This document shows positions 59,940-64,000 of a stretch of DNA of 64,000 bases, piece after piece. The position numbers and the translations under genes are program-made. A model generated the notes under the pieces. The model saw only the letters and a program-made list of their open reading frames with translations. It had not been told where the DNA came from and searched no databases. The DNA is from Gnetum montanum (Eukaryota; Streptophyta; Gnetopsida; Gnetales; Gnetaceae): positions 664,426 through 728,425 of the forward strand of contig MNCI01015029.1 of the NCBI GenBank assembly GCA_015680685.1, given 5' to 3'. How positions within the stretch are numbered: position 1 is the first letter of the stretch; each line of letters starts with the position of its first letter.

Positions 59940-60770
59940 ACTTAAGAAAACATAGAAAAACAATGCTTAGCCTAGTTTTATCATTTATTATTATTTTTAC
60001 ACCAAGTAACAGCAATGATTACCGATGTATCCAGTATGCTGAAGGGCCGTAGGCATCCTGAAAAAGATAAGAAAAAAATAAAAAATAAAAAAAATCACTA
60101 CAAAAACAAATCCCACCTGCTTGTAAAGAGGTGACCTTTTCAAAACCTATTTTGTTTGAAGTTAATCTATTGCTTTTTAAAGGGATAATTTAATGCTTTT
60201 TTTTTTCAATGGTGAAGGTGAAAACTTTCTTATAACAAATTGCAGCCTAATCTTGTCCAAAAACAATTTGCCCTAACATCACAGAATTGAAGCTCAAAAT
60301 GCGTCATAGTAGAAATAACTCATAACATAACAAAAACAAGAAGGAATACTAAAACTCAAACACATTCATAAGAGACATAAAGGATATAGAGGAAAATAAA
60401 CCATTTAAGCAAAAAATGTTCATATTCTTCCTGTAATAGAGTTTGTTAGCTTATACAAAGACCCTCAAGTAATAAAGGAGAAAATCAATGTTTAAGTTTT
60501 TTCAAGTAAAGAAGAATATGTAAGCCTATCTCTACTTAAAGCTTTTGAAAAAACTATCACCTCTCTTTGCTCTTTTATTCAAATGTAAGATAGCTTTGGT
60601 GTTTGTAGTCACAAAGAAAATGATATTTAATTTCAACATATTTAATTTTTTGATGAAAAATAAAAATTTTATACATAGAAATAGCAACATTATTATTAGA
60701 GTAAATAGTGATGGGATTCTAAAATACAATACGAAAGAGTTTTATTACTTTTTGCATCTATAAAATTTAT
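59940..60770. other. AT-rich stretch, no gene
   Basis: A- and T-runs; only short open frames of low complexity. Nothing recognised. Confidence 0.4.
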
Positions 60771-60774
60771 GTAG

Positions 60775-61170
60775 TAGTGAGAAGTAGTTGCATATTAAGC
60801 TTTTGCTAACAATAATGTGACAAAGCTCTACTTTTGGCTCAACTAATATATCAAGTTTTTTTCCAAGAAAGTGGCAATTCCCATTGGTAAATCTTTAAGC
60901 ATCTCAATTACTAACCCAATCAGCATGTGTGTGAGCTTGTAGCTCAAATGTTTTGCTTCTTAGATACTACATCCCATGATTTTCATTGTCCTTCAAATTG
61001 CATAAAATTCTCTTAGCTGCTACAAAATGTGATTCTTTTGGATCTACCTAGAATTGAGAAATTAAGCCCAGTACATAAGCTATGTCTAATCTGCTTATTG
61101 TTGCATAGTAAAGGCTTCTCACAATGAATCTGTAAAGAGTAATCTCAGCCTTCTTTTTTTCCTTGTCCTA
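60775..61170 (-). pseudogene. Ty1/copia RT-RNase H remnant
   Basis: The minus strand reads a broken but clear copia junction: LYRFIVRSLYYATISRLDIA, then PKESHFVAAKRILCNLK, HADWVSN and NCHFLGKKLD. These match the usual blocks around DIAYSV, PKESHW, KRILRYLKG and ADWAG. Several stops. No LTRs found. Confidence 0.7.
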
Positions 61171-61259
61171 ACAAAGGTGTACATTTGTACTCTAGGAAGT
61201 AGCATAGACTTTAGGTTGATTCATGCAAAATCATTTGAGCATTAGCCAAATCTACTTTT

Positions 61260-62220
61260 TTTGAGGGTTAAAAGTGTCCTTTTTTACTTGTTGTATATGC
61301 AAATCTAGAAAAACACATCAGCACATGATGACTCATGGCTCACTCATGGTGGTCGATAAACCTTTTCAAAAGCTTTTCAACAAGCCCAAGATCATCTCAA
61401 AACTCCAAATAACAAGTTACAAGCTTTCAAATTTGATCAAAAAATCTGAAAATTTCACCACAACTTGTGGTTAAGGAATGGTAAACACCATGATCCATGG
61501 CAAACTTACTACAACCTATGGTAGCTCATTTTTTTTTAAAAAAAATACATTGACCAAAAATCACGGTCTAACAAATTTTTAATTTTTTGAATGATTTTTT
61601 ACTCTAGAAAAAGACTAAGATGAATTCTTTCACTTCCATCTTTCAAAAATCGTAACAATGTCAAGTGCCAATTTTTTGTGTTTTGGGTGTCTTTAAGCTA
61701 TAAAACTAGCTTTACTTAATCATAGGAGAATGATGAGGCATGTAGTAAAAATTTAATATCTCCATGTAAGCTTGAATGTGTTAAACTTTGTGTGCACTTA
61801 AACTTCTAGTTTAGGCTCATTTTAGAGTGTGTGGTACATCATTGGTGTCAATGTAGCTAGTGCATGGATGAACCACTTTTATTACAAGTCTAAAAACTAT
61901 AAATACACAAAGGAGAGAGCCCTAAAGCATCATTCATTTGGCAATTTTCCTTGTGTTTTCTTAAGTGAAGTGTTTTTCCTCCCTTGGGTAACTATGCATT
62001 CTCTTTAGTTTTTTGTGTGTGTTTTAAGTCATTACTTCAGTATTCTATGTGACTCTATCCAAGTGCTAGCATGCTTATCATTAGCATGTTTTATAGCCTA
62101 GAATTATTTGGTTGATAAAGAGTTGAGTATTTGCATAGTGAATAAAGCTTATCATTTTCTCTTTTTCTTTTCAATGTTTATGTGCAATTAATATTTAAAA
62201 TACCAAAAATACAGGCTCAA
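61260..62220 (+). promoter_or_regulatory. Possible LTR or promoter region
   Basis: TATAAATA at 61898-61905 follows a long AT-rich region and precedes a leader with AATAAAG near 62142, an arrangement like U3-R-U5 of an LTR. Terminal repeats and target duplication were not found, and the neighbouring copia remnant points the other way. Tentative. Confidence 0.25.
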
Positions 62221-62810
62221 TGATGTATCAATAATTAAATAACACAGTATTAATAATTAAATAATTTTAAAAATAAATATTATTTAGTTAATTAATTTAT
62301 TATTAGTTAGTTAATTATGTGCAGTTGTGATGATTCATCCTTGCCTGAAGAGGTCAGATTTGTATAGCATACTGTTGGGTCATTAAGAATGCAATTTAAA
62401 AGCTATTTGTATGTTTTCCAAGTGTGTAGAGTTCTACCTATCTCTTTGAAGATTATGATGCACTTGTGTATGAGATTAACGTTGCAACTATCTATGGAGG
62501 ATTCAATGCAATCATGCCTTTAATTGACCAAAAGCCATAAGGCTTATGGCCTATTCTTGACTTTGTAAATGCGTCACACAAAAAATGAAACACTCTAGTT
62601 TTGAAAGATGTCTGCCATAAAAAACACGAAATACTCCCCCTACAAACTTTTTAGATATTACTCTCCTAAAAACATTACTTTTTTCTCATTGCTGTAACCA
62701 CCTCCCCCTCTTCCCTCCCACTTGCATCCCCAAAATTTATATACTACCACTCCCCATACACTACTTTTTTGTTAGTACTTCCACCTTCCCCTACCAATGA
62801 AACATTACTT

Positions 62811-63218
62811 TTTTCTAACTGCTATAATGTTCTCTCTATCATTTCCCTGGTAAAAAATTTTTAGACACTACTTTTTTATTGTTGGATTATGTTACTAGCC
62901 CCAAGTTATATTGTCTTTACATGCCTTTTCATGGAACTTTGCAAACTTTTATTTTTCTTTAAAAATTACAATACCTCAAGAATGAGAATGCACTTTCAAT
63001 ATTTCTAGGTGACTACACTAAGATGAAACACTAATAAGCCTTCAAAAACTAGTCAAACAAGACCCTCTTTCTAACTACTATAATCTTCTCTCCATCCTTT
63101 TTCCCCTACAAACTTTTTGGACACTATTTTATTGTTGGATTGTGTTACCAACCCTAAGTTATCATGCCTTTTCATGGAACTTTGCAAAGTTCTATTTTTC
63201 CCTATAAATTGGAATACC
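62811..63218. repeat. Direct repeat of about 160 bp, spaced 254 bp
   Basis: 62811-62975 and 63065-63218 share TATTGTTGGATT, CATGCCTTTTCATGGAACTT and the ending AATACC. A weaker third version of the first part lies near 62680. The separating 89 bp is unrelated. Confidence 0.7.
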
Positions 63219-63357
63219 TAATAAAAGGTTAGTTCCTCTTCCTCTTAGAAAAGAAAGGGATGAAGGAGAGGAAGAAAAAAGCCTTTAAAGGCCTCCTTAG
63301 GCAGAAAGGAGGACATCACCACCCAATAATCAACAAAAGGAATCTTTTTTATTCCCT

Positions 63358-63720
63358 CCTCCCATCTCCTCTTCAATACCATCTCCTCTTTCTTCTCCAT
63401 CTTACACCCCTTTATCTTAACATAGCCTTAGCCCTACTTTGGTTGCTCCCTCAACCTGGCTGGAGCAAGAAGGCATTGAGGTTAAACTATGTAGGAGGCC
63501 TGAAAGGCTTTTCCTTGAGTTCGACCATGAGAAGAACTGGGAGAAAGGTTAGGGTAGCATCTTAGTCAGGATGGAGGCAACAATTGTCCACTTGTGAAAG
63601 CTTGAAGGTCGATCTAAGCAACTGACTCGAGCCATCGAATCTTATTGCGAATACCTTTAGGAGGAGATCTAAAACCTACCTTTTGAGAATTATCAAAGCG
63701 TGTGGATTAATAAATAGTTT
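63358..63720 (+). pseudogene. Unidentified coding-like fragment
   Basis: One plus-strand frame (through GLU-rich blocks RPERLFLEFDHEKNWEKG near 63500 and LTRAIESYCEYL near 63625) reads like a charged, helical protein, interrupted by about six stops, mostly TAG and TGA. A gag-like or coiled-coil protein fragment is possible. No family recognised. Confidence 0.3.
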
Positions 63721-64000
63721 GCTAAGTCCACATCGCCCCCCTTTTGTCTCTCTTGATGTTTTATTTATGTTCATCCATGTTGGGATTTTTGTGATGAAGT
63801 ATTAACTTTTATTGCTTTAATATTTCTACTCTACTTTTATATTTTAAGTTATGTTAAAATTATCGGTTATGTTTTCTCTTCCACTCGAGACTATTCTTGG
63901 CCTAGTTGTGTCCATAAGTAAGGTGCTCTAGGCAACAACCTTTCAAAACCATTTTCCTTTTAGGAGTGTTGTGCATTAGTTTGCCTCATGGCCCAAATTT
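63721..64000. other. Window end, no feature
   Basis: AT-rich sequence without recognisable gene or repeat. Confidence 0.4.

Overview
This is a plant nuclear sequence: AT-rich, intron-containing, and mostly made of nested LTR retrotransposons of seed-plant lineages (Athila-like and Tat-like Ty3/gypsy, plus Ty1/copia remnants). The element load and the decay of the old copies suggest a large-genome seed plant, possibly a gymnosperm. The species cannot be read from the sequence. I saw no bacterial features, tRNA, rRNA or CRISPR array.

Two low-copy host flanks (1-6634 and about 51553-64000) carry duplicated segments. Each holds a small minus-strand gene for a divergent Dof-like zinc finger. The left copy (3327-4890) looks usable: it has a TATA box, an open first exon and splice sites in phase, and two of its exons have grown by in-frame minisatellite repeats. 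The right copy (58628-59522) has a stop codon just after the first Cys pair. A 1.4/1.1-kb non-coding segment (1-1392 and 53242-54378) is also shared. Copia fragments, an LRR-like pseudogene and LINE-like fragments fill the rest.

Between the flanks lies about 45 kb of nested elements. (1) A degraded plus-strand Athila-like element, about 6974-22072, starts with an inverted LTR-tail hairpin (6635-6973). It contains a minus-strand relative (15684-18784), and its 3' LTR is split by a 2251-bp minus-strand solo LTR (19289-21539, target duplication ATAAC). (2) A minus-strand Athila-like remnant has its gag in three pieces (23048-23488, 31894-33191, 50287-50734) and its 5' LTR at 50755-51552. (3) Inside that gag sits a complete but integrase-deleted Athila-like element, 23489-31893, with target duplication ATGCT. 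(4) Also inside that gag sits a 17-kb Tat-like element, 33197-50281, with target duplication TCCAT.

The most interesting object is in the Tat-like element. Between protease and reverse transcriptase, where related Ogre elements carry an intron, lies a complete antisense transcription unit. It has a minus-strand TATA box (43839-43832), eight exons (43551 to 39228) joined by seven GT-AG introns that keep reading phase (one 2-nt insertion in exon 4 excepted), a protein of about 1015 codons, and an AATAAA at 39170-39165. Arrays of the palindrome GCGTATACGC occur both in the LTR U3 and in the leader and first intron of this antisense gene, which hints at shared control. The sense genes (gag, protease, RT, RNase H, second archaeal-type RNase H, integrase) would drive element copying but carry stop codons, so the copy is inactive.
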